A stretch of DNA of 7,926 nucleotides, from contig SCVT01000239.1 of NCBI GenBank assembly GCA_004296815.1, positions 1-7,926 of the forward strand, written 5' to 3'. The notes beneath the pieces were generated by a model. That model saw nothing but the letters and a program-made list of their open reading frames with translations. It ran no database searches and was not told the DNA's origin. Position 1 is the stretch's first letter. Every line of letters begins with the position of its first letter. The position numbers and the translations under genes were made by a program. Shown here in pieces: positions 1 through 7,243 of this stretch. The DNA comes from Reyranella sp. GTDB taxonomy: Bacteria > Pseudomonadota > Alphaproteobacteria > Reyranellales > Reyranellaceae.

Positions 1-833
1 TCGACGCCGATCTCGCGCAGGCACGCGATCGAGGCGTCGCGCATGATCTGGTATTCCTTGTCAGTGAGCGTCAGCGCCGGCGCGACCGTCACGGAATCGC
101 CGGTGTGGATGCCCATCGGATCGACGTTCTCGATCGAGCAGATGATGATGCAGTTGTCCTTGCGGTCGCGGACAACCTCCATCTCGTACTCTTTCCAGCC
201 GAGCACGGATTCCTCGACCAGAACCTCGCCGACCGGCGAGGCGTCGACACCGCCCTGCACGATGTCGAAATATTCGTCGCGATTGTAGGCGATGCCGCCG
301 CCGGTGCCGCCCAGCGTGAAGGACGGCCGGATGATCGCCGGCAGCCCGACATGGTCCAGCGCCTTGGCCGCTTCCTCGCGATTGTGCACGACCTCGCTCT
401 TGGGCGACTCGAGGCCGATCTTGGTCATGGCGTCGCGGAACAGCAGCCGGTCCTCGGCCTTGTCGATCGCCTCGGCATTGGCGCCGATCAGCTCGACGCC
501 GAACTTCTTCAGGCGGCCGTCGCGATGCAGCGCCATGGCCGTGTTGAGAGCCGTCTGGCCGCCCATCGTCGGCAGCACTGCGTCCGGCCTCTCCTTCTCG
601 ATGATCCTGGCGACCATGTCCGGCGTGATCGGCTCGACGTAGGTCGCGTCGGCCAGGCCCGGATCGGTCATGATCGTGGCCGGGTTGGAGTTCACCAGGA
701 TAACGCGGTAGCCCTCATCCTTCAGCGCCTTGCAGGCCTGGACGCCCGAGTAGTCGAACTCGCAGGCCTGACCGATGACGATCGGGCCGGCGCCGATGAC
801 GAGGATGCTCTTGATGTCGGTGCGCTTGGGCAT
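1..833 (-). CDS. carB: Carbamoyl-phosphate synthase large subunit, N-terminal part (cut by window edge)
   Basis: The large subunit of carbamoyl-phosphate synthase makes carbamoyl phosphate from bicarbonate, two ATP and ammonia channelled from CarA; the product enters pyrimidine and arginine synthesis in the cytoplasm. Only the first 277 codons are present (the E. coli protein has about 1073), so this is the first part of the N-terminal carboxyphosphate-forming ATP-grasp half. The start is the ATG at 833-831, giving [17 protein letters not shown], the usual CarB opening. Visible family motifs are the [10 protein letters not shown] block (residues 21-30), the glycine-rich loop [11 protein letters not shown] (170-180), [11 protein letters not shown] (213-223) and [13 protein letters not shown] (235-247). 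Arg129, Arg169, Glu215 and His243, known nucleotide-site residues of the E. coli enzyme, are all conserved at the same numbers. It starts 8 bases after the carA stop, so it is almost certainly co-transcribed and perhaps translationally coupled with carA. No frameshift is seen. Confidence 0.97.
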   Translation of the reverse strand, partial: MPKRTDIKSILVIGAGPIVIGQACEFDYSGVQACKALKDEGYRVILVNSNPATIMTDPGLADATYVEPITPDMVARIIEKERPDAVLPTMGGQTALNTAMALHRDGRLKKFGVELIGANAEAIDKAEDRLLFRDAMTKIGLESPKSEVVHNREEAAKALDHVGLPAIIRPSFTLGGTGGGIAYNRDEYFDIVQGGVDASPVGEVLVEESVLGWKEYEMEVVRDRKDNCIIICSIENVDPMGIHTGDSVTVAPALTLTDKEYQIMRDASIACLREIGV

Positions 834-841
834 GATGGCTC

Positions 842-2026
<1,185 letters not shown>

Positions 2027-2070
2027 ACTGATATTCCGTTCGTTCGGCCCGTGGCCTCGCCCGGGGAGGC

Positions 2071-2133
2071 GGCCTGCGAACCGCGCGGGTTGTAACGAAG
2101 CGGTCGCACAGGGTCAAGGCGCGGTTCGCGGCC
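2071..2133. repeat. Long inverted repeat flanking the carA promoter
   Basis: GCGAACCGCGC at 2076-2086 is the exact reverse complement of GCGCGGTTCGC at 2119-2129. The match continues outward as GGCC (2071-2074) against GGCC (2130-2133) if T2075 is left unpaired, giving 15 paired bases in each arm around a 32-base centre. The arm centres are 43 bases apart, about four helical turns. The predicted carA promoter fills the centre, with its -35 box touching one arm and its -10 box three bases from the other. Transcripts starting from that promoter would carry only the proximal arm, so the repeat fits a DNA-level operator or cruciform better than an RNA attenuator. What binds it, if anything, is unknown. 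Confidence 0.8.
2089..2117 (-). promoter_or_regulatory. Predicted sigma-70 type promoter for carAB
   Basis: On the minus strand, TTGACC (2117-2112, five of six matches to TTGACA) is followed after exactly 17 bases by TACAAC (2094-2089, four of six matches to TATAAT, with the key T1, A2 and A5 present). Transcription would begin near 2082, giving a leader of about 55 bases before the carA ATG. The leader contains a small hairpin: GCCTC and GAGGC arms at 2066-2070 and 2054-2058 with a 7-base loop. This is the best promoter match seen in the carA upstream region. It is predicted from sequence only. Confidence 0.6.
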
Positions 2134-2135
2134 AA

Positions 2136-2163
2136 TTCACAAGTTATTTCAATAGCTTATTTG
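2136..2163 (+). promoter_or_regulatory. Weak candidate promoter for the yqeY-dnaG-rpoD genes
   Basis: The only AT-rich patch in the divergent spacer (about 2134-2167) holds TTCACA (2136-2141, five of six to the -35 consensus) and, after 16 bases, TATTTG (2158-2163, only three of six to the -10 consensus). It lies upstream of the YqeY start, next to the outer arm of the inverted repeat. The -10 match is poor, so the exact boxes are doubtful, although a promoter somewhere in this spacer is needed for the plus-strand genes. Confidence 0.25.
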
Positions 2164-2168
2164 CTTTG

Positions 2169-2213
2169 CCAACAGCGCCCGAGGCGATTAGTTTCCGCCT
2201 CTTCGGTGGTTGG
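2169..2213 (+). promoter_or_regulatory. Leader hairpin before the YqeY gene
   Basis: The leader RNA can form one extended hairpin. CCAAC (2169-2173) pairs with GTTGG (2209-2213). After a two-base bulge, 2176-2179 pairs with 2205-2208 (one G-U pair). After a 1x3 internal loop, GAGGCG (2181-2186) pairs with CGCCTC (2196-2201), closing a 9-base loop ATTAGTTTC. That is 15 pairs in all. The right foot overlaps GGGA at 2212-2215, the best Shine-Dalgarno candidate 8 bases before the ATG, so folding could limit initiation. No uridine run follows, so it is not a simple terminator. The function is inferred from position only. Confidence 0.5.
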
Positions 2214-2223
2214 GACACATTCG

Positions 2224-2682
2224 ATGCTGCGCGACAAACTGAACGATGCGCTGAAGGACGCCATGCGCGCCCGCGACACGGTGGCGTTGAGTGCGATTCG
2301 CCTGATCCTGGCCAAGCTCAAGGAAGTCGACATCGCCGCCCGCACCGAGTCCAACCGCGAGGGCGTGGCCGACGACCGCATCCTTTCGATGCTGCAGGGC
2401 ATGATCAAGCAGCGCAACGAATCGGTGGTCCTGTACGAGAAGGGCAACCGCACCGACCTGGCCGACAAGGAAAAGGCCGAGATCGCCATCATCGAGCGCT
2501 TCCTGCCGCAACAAATGGACGACGCCGCGGTCGACACGGCCGTGCGCGAGGCGATCGCCGCAGCCGGTGCCACGTCGGTCAAGGACATGGGCGGCGTGAT
2601 GGCTGCGCTGAAAGGCAAGTACGCGGGCCAGATGGACTTCGCCAAGGCCTCGGCGGCGGTGAAGAAGGCCCTCACGGGCTGA
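2224..2682 (+). CDS. yqeY: GatB/YqeY domain-containing protein
   Basis: This 152-residue protein belongs to the GatB/YqeY family, small helical proteins related to the C-terminal tRNA-contacting tail of the GatB subunit of Asp/Glu-tRNA amidotransferase. The cellular role of stand-alone YqeY proteins is not settled, and amidotransferase activity should not be assumed. Recognisable family features are the opening MLRDKLNDALKDAMRARD, RLILAKLKE (about 26-34), the central IKQRNESVVLYEKGNRTDLA (about 61-80), then EIAIIERFLPQQM and the closing GGVMAALKGKYAGQMD. Length is typical of the family (about 150). The ATG at 2224 was chosen because an in-frame TTG at 2161 would add 21 residues with no family resemblance and would lie in the hairpin-forming leader. 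dnaG begins 62 bases downstream on the same strand, and the YqeY-dnaG-rpoD order is common in alphaproteobacteria, so this is probably the first gene of that operon. Confidence 0.9.
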   Translation: MLRDKLNDALKDAMRARDTVALSAIRLILAKLKEVDIAARTESNREGVADDRILSMLQGMIKQRNESVVLYEKGNRTDLADKEKAEIAIIERFLPQQMDDAAVDTAVREAIAAAGATSVKDMGGVMAALKGKYAGQMDFAKASAAVKKALTG

Positions 2683-2740
2683 TAGTCCCCACTATCCTCC
2701 GCCGCCTCTCTGGCGCGGCGGGGCCTGCGCCGCCATTTTA
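2652..2740 (+). promoter_or_regulatory. Mutually exclusive GC-rich pairings ahead of dnaG
   Basis: Four segments can pair in competing ways. Segment A, GGCGGCGG (2652-2659, inside the end of the YqeY gene), pairs with B, CCGCCGCC (2699-2706). B alternatively pairs with C, GCGGCGG (2715-2721). C alternatively pairs with D, CCGCC (2730-2734), a 5-bp hairpin followed by ATTTTA just before the dnaG ATG. The A-B/C-D versus B-C choice resembles an attenuator, and in E. coli an internal terminator sits just before dnaG in the equivalent operon. The final uridine run is short and such GC-rich repeats pair readily by chance, so a regulatory role is only a possibility. Confidence 0.3.
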
Positions 2741-2744
2741 GGGC

Positions 2745-4619
2745 ATGGCCTTCCCCCCGGGGTTCCTCGACGAGCTACGTGCGCGCCTCAGCATCTCCGA
2801 CATCGTCGGCCGCAAGGTGTCGCTGAAGCGCCGCTCGGGCAGCGAGTACGCCGGCCTCTGCCCGTTCCACAACGAGAAGACGCCGTCGTTCACGGTGAAC
2901 GACAAGAAGGGCTTCTATCACTGCTTCGGGTGCGGCGAGCACGGTGATGCCGTGGGCTTCGTCATGAAGACCGAAGGGCTGTCATTCCCCGAGTCGGTCG
3001 AGAAGCTCGCGCGCGAGGTCGGCTTGCCGGTGCCGCGCGCCACACCGGCGGAGCGCGAGCGCGTGGAGCGCGCCTCGACCTTGCAGCAGGTGGTCGAGCT
3101 CGCGGCGCAGTGGTTCCAGAAGCAGCTCCGCCTGCCGGTCGGACGACAAGGGCTCGATTATCTGCGCGGCCGCGGTCTCAGCGACGAGACGATCGACGAT
3201 TTCCGGCTGGGCTTTGCGCCCGACTCGCGTGACGGTCTGATCGCGGCGTTGAAGCGCGAGAACGTGCCGATCGAGAAGATCGTCGAGGCGGGTCTTGCGA
3301 TCCAACCGGAGGACAGGCGCGAGCCCTACGACCGCTTCCGCGGGCGCGTGATGTTCGTGATCAACGACCGGCGCGGCCGCGCGATCGCCTTCGGTGGACG
3401 TGTCATGGGTGCTGGCGAGCCCAAGTACCTCAACTCGCCGGAGACGCCCCTCTTCCACAAGGGCGCCAATCTCTATTGCCTCGATCGCGCGCGACAGGCT
3501 GTCACCAAGGACCAGCCCGTGATCGTGGCGGAAGGCTACATGGACGTGATCGCGCTGCACGGCGCGGGCTTCACCGGCGCGGTCGCCCCACTCGGCACCG
3601 CGCTGACCGAGGGCCAGCTTGCCGAGCTCTGGAAGCTCGCGGACGAGCCCTACCTCTGCTTCGACGGCGACAATGCCGGCCGTCGCGCCGCCGCACGCGG
3701 CGCCGAGCGTGCCCTGCCGCTGCTGCGCGCCGGCAAGAGCCTGCGCTTCCTCGTCCTTCCGGCGGGCGAGGATCCCGACAGCCTGATCCGGACACGCGGG
3801 CCTGACGCGGTGCGCAGAGTCCTCGAACTGGCACGACCCCTGTCCGACGTCGTGTGGGAGATGGAGACGGAGGGCAAGTCAGCCGACACGCCGGAGCGGC
3901 GCGCCAGCCTGCAGCGCGGCGTCGAGCAGCGGGTCGCCGAGATCGCCGACCCTGTCGTCCGCGACTACTACCGCACCGAGATGCGCAGCCGGCTCAATCG
4001 GCTGCGCCGGCCCGAGGCGCCCGCCTGGCAGCCGGGCAACCGGCGCCCGTTCCGCCGGCCGGGAGATCCTGAACCGGCGCCCTTCGCGGCCGGCGCCGCC
4101 GCCCGCCGCGCCGGGGCCGACCTCGATGGATCGCGCCAGGAAAGGGCCCTTTTGGGCGCCCTGATCGAGCGGCCGACGCTCCTTCACATCCTGGCCGAGG
4201 ACCTCGCCGCACTACCGATCGCCAATCCCGAGCTCGCCCGGCTGCGCAGCGGTCTCCTGGACGCCCTCTCGCTCGTTCCCTCGGGGATCGACCCCGCGGC
4301 CGACGAGGCCGCCGGAGGCACCCCTCTTGAAGCTCGGCTGATCGAGGAGCATCTGCAGCGGACCGGGCTGGGGCGGCTGGCCGCGTCGGCCCAAGCCAAG
4401 GCCCGGGAGGCCTTCCGCGACGACCCGGCGGACGCCGATGGCTGGGTCGGCCAATGGCGGCGGGCCGCCCGCCACATGACCCAGCTCACGGCCGATCCGG
4501 AGGAGCTGAAACGGGCCGAAGAGGCCTTGGCCGAGGACATGAGCGAGGAGAATTTGCGGCGACTTCAGGCCATTCTGGACCGCATGCGGCGGGAGAGCGC
4601 GGAGTCCGGCACCGGATAG
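2745..4619 (+). CDS. dnaG: DNA primase
   Basis: DnaG makes the RNA primers for chromosomal replication and works with the DnaB helicase at the fork. The protein has 624 residues (E. coli 581). The N-terminal zinc-binding domain (about 1-100) has the CHC2 ligands Cys39, His42, Cys60 and Cys63. The catalytic core includes the basic RFRGRVMFVIND (198-208 region), KYLNSPETPLFHKG (227-240), and the TOPRIM fold with Glu263 in VAEGYMD and Asp307/Asp309 in FDGDNAG, the metal-binding acidic residues. A Pro/Arg/Ala-rich linker (about 421-462) leads to a C-terminal helical domain (about 463-620) expected to bind DnaB. The start at 2745 gives the typical primase opening FLDELRARLSISDIVGRKV. No well-spaced Shine-Dalgarno is present (AGGG ends one base before the ATG) and GC-rich pairings lie just upstream, which would fit low expression, as known for primase. 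rpoD follows after 167 bases. Confidence 0.97.
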   Translation: MAFPPGFLDELRARLSISDIVGRKVSLKRRSGSEYAGLCPFHNEKTPSFTVNDKKGFYHCFGCGEHGDAVGFVMKTEGLSFPESVEKLAREVGLPVPRATPAERERVERASTLQQVVELAAQWFQKQLRLPVGRQGLDYLRGRGLSDETIDDFRLGFAPDSRDGLIAALKRENVPIEKIVEAGLAIQPEDRREPYDRFRGRVMFVINDRRGRAIAFGGRVMGAGEPKYLNSPETPLFHKGANLYCLDRARQAVTKDQPVIVAEGYMDVIALHGAGFTGAVAPLGTALTEGQLAELWKLADEPYLCFDGDNAGRRAAARGAERALPLLRAGKSLRFLVLPAGEDPDSLIRTRGPDAVRRVLELARPLSDVVWEMETEGKSADTPERRASLQRGVEQRVAEIADPVVRDYYRTEMRSRLNRLRRPEAPAWQPGNRRPFRRPGDPEPAPFAAGAAARRAGADLDGSRQERALLGALIERPTLLHILAEDLAALPIANPELARLRSGLLDALSLVPSGIDPAADEAAGGTPLEARLIEEHLQRTGLGRLAASAQAKAREAFRDDPADADGWVGQWRRAARHMTQLTADPEELKRAEEALAEDMSEENLRRLQAILDRMRRESAESGTG

Positions 4620-4739
4620 CTGGCCTGCGCTGCAATTGGCCCCTTGCCCCCTATCGCCGCTTGCACTTAAGCCCCATATAGTAGAAGGGTAGTTTTGCGG
4701 GGCCGCCCTTTCCCGCCTCCCCTTCTCGCAGCCAAATAA

Positions 4740-4779
4740 ACGGCCCCACGGCCGTCGCACCTGTTTGTCGCACCAAGGA
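4740..4779 (+). promoter_or_regulatory. rpoD leader hairpin and ribosome binding site
   Basis: ACGGCC (4740-4745) and GGCCGT (4750-4755) form a 6-bp stem with a CCAC loop. Twenty bases further on, AAGGA (4775-4779) lies 7 bases before the rpoD ATG and is a good Shine-Dalgarno that fixes the start at 4787. The remainder of the 167-base dnaG-rpoD spacer (4620-4786) shows no promoter with both boxes at normal spacing. A CCCCATATA motif at 4672-4680 resembles a heat-shock -10 box but its nearest CTTG elements are misplaced. There is no obvious terminator, so read-through from dnaG is likely. Confidence 0.6.
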
Positions 4780-4786
4780 TTGTGTA

Positions 4787-6799
4787 ATGGCGACCAAGAC
4801 CGCAACCGTAGCGCAGCCCGAAGCCACCGACGCTCGCGAGGAGGGCCCCGACGCCCCCCTGCTCGACACGCTCGGCGCCGAGCTCAAGAAGCTCGTCCAG
4901 AAGGGCAAGGAGCGCGGCTACGTCACCTACGATGAGCTGAACGCCGCCCTGCCGCCCGACGAAGTGTCCTCCGAGCAGATCGAGGACACGATGGCCATGC
5001 TGTCGGAGGCGGGCGTCAACGTCGTCGAGGCCGAGGAGCAGGAAGAGAGCCCCGCCGCGACGCCGGCCGAGCCGGCCAAGACCGCCGTGGTCGCTGCCGA
5101 AGCGACCGGCGAGGACGAAGAGCTGGGCCGCACCGACGACCCCGTCCGCATGTATCTGCGCGAGATGGGCAGCGTCGAGCTGCTGAGCCGCGAGGGCGAG
5201 ATCGAGATCGCCAAGCGCATCGAGGCCGGCCAGGACAAGATGATCGGCGGCATCTGCGAGAGCCCGATGACGATCACCGCGCTGCTGCACTGGCGCGATG
5301 CGATCAACGAGGGCCGCATCCTGCTGCGTGACGTGATCGACCTCGAGGCGACGCAGGGTGGCGGCGCCCCCGGCGAAGGCAAGGGTGTCATGGCGGCTCC
5401 GCCGGCCGCACCGCCGATGCCGCGCCCGGCGATGCCGAAGCTCGTGCGCCCCGCACCGCCGCCGGCCGTGAACGGCGAGGGCGGCGAGGCCGCCAGCACG
5501 GAAGGCGGCGAAGAGGACGACGAGAACGCGCTGTCGCTCTCGGCGCTCGAGGAGAAGCTCAAGCCGGAAGTGCTGCGCACCCTTACGAAGATCTACAAAG
5601 TCTACATCGAGATGTCGAAGGTGCAGAACCGGCGCCTGTCGACGCTCAGCCGCGGCCAGAAGCCGAGCGCGGAGTTCGAGAAGAGCTACGAGAAGCACCG
5701 CAAGAAGATCGTTGAGCTGGTGCGCACGGTGCACATCAACGCCGCCCGCATCGAGCAGCTCAAGCTTTCGCTCTACGACCTCAATCGCAAGCTGATGATG
5801 CTCGAGGGCAAGCTGCTGCGACAGGCCGAGACGTTCCGCATTCCCCGGCAGGACTTCCTCGACAACTACCTGACGCACGAGATCGACCCCAACTGGCTCG
5901 AAAAGGTCGGCAAGCTGTCCGGCAAGGGCTGGAAGGACTTCGCCAAGAAGCGCGGCGCCGAGGTCGAGAAGATCCGCGCCGAGATCAAGGAGATCTCGGA
6001 TCACGCCGGTGCGCCGATCTTCGAGTTCCGCCGCATGTGCAAGACCGTGCAGGACGGCGAGCGCGAGATGATGCGCGCGAAGAAGGAGATGATCGAGGCC
6101 AACCTGCGTCTCGTGATCTCGATCGCCAAGAAGTACACGAACCGCGGCCTGCAATTCCTGGACCTCATCCAGGAAGGCAACATCGGCCTCATGAAGGCGG
6201 TCGACAAGTTCGAGTACCGCCGCGGCTACAAGTTCTCGACCTACGCCACGTGGTGGATTCGGCAGGCCATCACGCGCTCGATCGCCGACCAGGCGCGCAC
6301 CATCCGCATCCCGGTGCATATGATCGAGACGATCAACAAGCTGGTCCGCACCAGCCGCCAGATGTTGCACGAGATCGGCCGCGAGCCGCAGCCCGAGGAG
6401 CTGGCTGAGAAGCTCGGCATGCCGCTCGAGAAGGTGCGCAAGGTGCTGAAGATTGCCAAGGAGCCGATCAGCCTGGAGACGCCGATCGGCGACGAGGAGG
6501 ATTCGCACCTCGGCGACTTCATCGAGGACAAGAACGCCGTGATCCCGCTCGAGGCGGCGATCCAGGGCAACCTGCGCGAGAGCACGACCCGCGTGCTGGC
6601 CACGCTGACGCCGCGCGAGGAGCGTGTGCTGCGCATGCGCTTCGGCATCGGCATGAACACCGACCACACGCTGGAGGAAGTCGGCCAGCAGTTCTCGGTG
6701 ACCCGCGAACGCATCCGTCAGATCGAGGCGAAGGCCCTGCGCAAGCTGAAGCACCCGAGCCGGTCGCGCATGCTGCGCTCCTTCCTCGACCAGGGCTGA
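4787..6799 (+). CDS. rpoD: RNA polymerase primary sigma factor (sigma-70)
   Basis: RpoD is the housekeeping sigma factor that directs RNA polymerase to -10/-35 promoters. The 670-residue protein (E. coli 613) shows all primary-sigma parts in order: region 1.1 (about 25-85, acidic tail to 114), region 1.2 ([20 protein letters not shown], 117-136), a long non-conserved region (about 151-415), region 2 (about 425-510, with [20 protein letters not shown] at 437-456, [19 protein letters not shown] at 459-477 and [20 protein letters not shown] at 481-500), region 3 (about 513-590), and region 4 (about 597-665, with [13 protein letters not shown] and the -35-reading helix-turn-helix [20 protein letters not shown], 628-647). 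Region 1.1 plus the large non-conserved region mark a group 1 sigma, not a stationary-phase or heat-shock paralogue. Residues about 187-248 form a Pro/Ala/Gly/Met-rich then acidic low-complexity stretch. It has a good ribosome binding site and is closed by a strong terminator, making it the last gene of the operon. Confidence 0.98.
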   Translation: MATKTATVAQPEATDAREEGPDAPLLDTLGAELKKLVQKGKERGYVTYDELNAALPPDEVSSEQIEDTMAMLSEAGVNVVEAEEQEESPAATPAEPAKTAVVAAEATGEDEELGRTDDPVRMYLREMGSVELLSREGEIEIAKRIEAGQDKMIGGICESPMTITALLHWRDAINEGRILLRDVIDLEATQGGGAPGEGKGVMAAPPAAPPMPRPAMPKLVRPAPPPAVNGEGGEAASTEGGEEDDENALSLSALEEKLKPEVLRTLTKIYKVYIEMSKVQNRRLSTLSRGQKPSAEFEKSYEKHRKKIVELVRTVHINAARIEQLKLSLYDLNRKLMMLEGKLLRQAETFRIPRQDFLDNYLTHEIDPNWLEKVGKLSGKGWKDFAKKRGAEVEKIRAEIKEISDHAGAPIFEFRRMCKTVQDGEREMMRAKKEMIEANLRLVISIAKKYTNRGLQFLDLIQEGNIGLMKAVDKFEYRRGYKFSTYATWWIRQAITRSIADQARTIRIPVHMIETINKLVRTSRQMLHEIGREPQPEELAEKLGMPLEKVRKVLKIAKEPISLETPIGDEEDSHLGDFIEDKNAVIPLEAAIQGNLRESTTRVLATLTPREERVLRMRFGIGMNTDHTLEEVGQQFSVTRERIRQIEAKALRKLKHPSRSRMLRSFLDQG

Positions 6800-6821
6800 G
6801 CAGCGCTACATCGGAGATCGG

Positions 6822-6850
6822 AAGCCGGGGCATCGTCCCCGGCTTTTTCT
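6822..6850 (+). terminator. Intrinsic terminator after rpoD
   Basis: AAGCCGGGG (6822-6830) and CCCCGGCTT (6837-6845) form a perfect 9-bp stem with a 6-base loop, followed directly by a T-rich tail (6844-6850). It begins 22 bases after the rpoD stop codon. On the opposite strand the hairpin is followed by only two Ts, so it should act mainly on rpoD transcription. It lies directly beyond the stop of the convergent small gene and could also protect that gene's mRNA end. Confidence 0.92.
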
Positions 6851-6851
6851 T

Positions 6852-7154
6852 TCACTCGCGGTCGGCGATCCGCACGAGCGACGGCAGGAGGCCGCTCACC
6901 GCGAGGTGAAGCTGCCGAACCTCCTCGATGACGGCTGTCAGGTTCTCCTGAACCGCTGCGCAATGGCGCAACGCCTCGCTGCGCGCATCGTCCAGGCCGG
7001 GATCGATGGCATAGGGGTGGCCGAGCGTGCGCCCGCATTCCGCGAGGACATGCAGCAGCGCGGTCGAAGCATCGGGCTTGTCCGCCGGATGCATGAAGTC
7101 GCGGGCGGCGTGTTCGATCCGTTCCAACGCCGTGACAAGACCATCCACTTCCAT
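6852..7154 (-). CDS. Hypothetical protein, 100 residues, helical
   Basis: I do not recognise this family. The start is fixed by a very good ribosome binding site (AAGGAG, six bases before the ATG at 7154-7152); the reading frame stays open further upstream but without conserved-looking sequence, and that part would run through the neighbouring transporter gene. The protein is soluble-looking, with no signal peptide or membrane segment. It appears mostly helical: an N-terminal stretch MEVDGLVTALERIEHAARDF, a middle part with HPADKPD and Gly/Pro-rich turns (about 41-54), and a longer C-terminal amphipathic region (about 56-97) with regularly spaced Leu/Val/Ile. Two cysteines (40 and 65) and six histidines are present, but no known metal motif is apparent. 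It converges on rpoD, ending 52 bases from the rpoD stop, and lies 89 bases downstream of the transporter gene on the same strand. Whether it is co-transcribed with the transporter is unclear. Confidence 0.75.
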   Translation of the reverse strand: MEVDGLVTALERIEHAARDFMHPADKPDASTALLHVLAECGRTLGHPYAIDPGLDDARSEALRHCAAVQENLTAVIEEVRQLHLAVSGLLPSLVRIADRE

Positions 7155-7160
7155 GGGTGT

Positions 7161-7166
7161 CTCCTT
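7161..7166 (-). promoter_or_regulatory. Ribosome binding site of the 100-residue gene
   Basis: On the minus strand AAGGAG lies six bases before the ATG at 7154. This is the best Shine-Dalgarno in the window and decides the start of an otherwise unrecognised gene, arguing against the long upstream extension of the same open frame. Confidence 0.8.
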
Positions 7167-7243
7167 AGGCCGGCAGCGGTACGCGTGATCAGCAGGATGC
7201 TCGCACCGCGATTGCCCGCGCACAAGCCTTGGCTCGGAGGAAT

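Noticed and set aside
2161..2223. TTG start at 2161 for the YqeY protein
   Set aside because: The extra 21 residues do not resemble the family, there is no ribosome binding site before the TTG, and the ATG at 2224 begins the conserved sequence.
4676..4681. CTATAT on the minus strand in the dnaG-rpoD spacer as a -10 box
   Set aside because: No -35-like sequence lies at a suitable distance upstream on that strand, and there is no minus-strand gene to serve.
4667..6754. A 695-codon open frame antisense to the whole of rpoD
   Set aside because: It mirrors the high-GC codons of rpoD, its product is a Leu/Ala/Asp/His/Arg-rich sequence with no family resemblance, and rpoD on the other strand is certain. 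Long antisense frames are usual in GC-rich genes.
6822..6845. The rpoD terminator as a fully bidirectional terminator
   Set aside because: On the minus strand the stem is followed by only two Ts and then a GC-containing stretch, so strong termination of the convergent genes is not supported.
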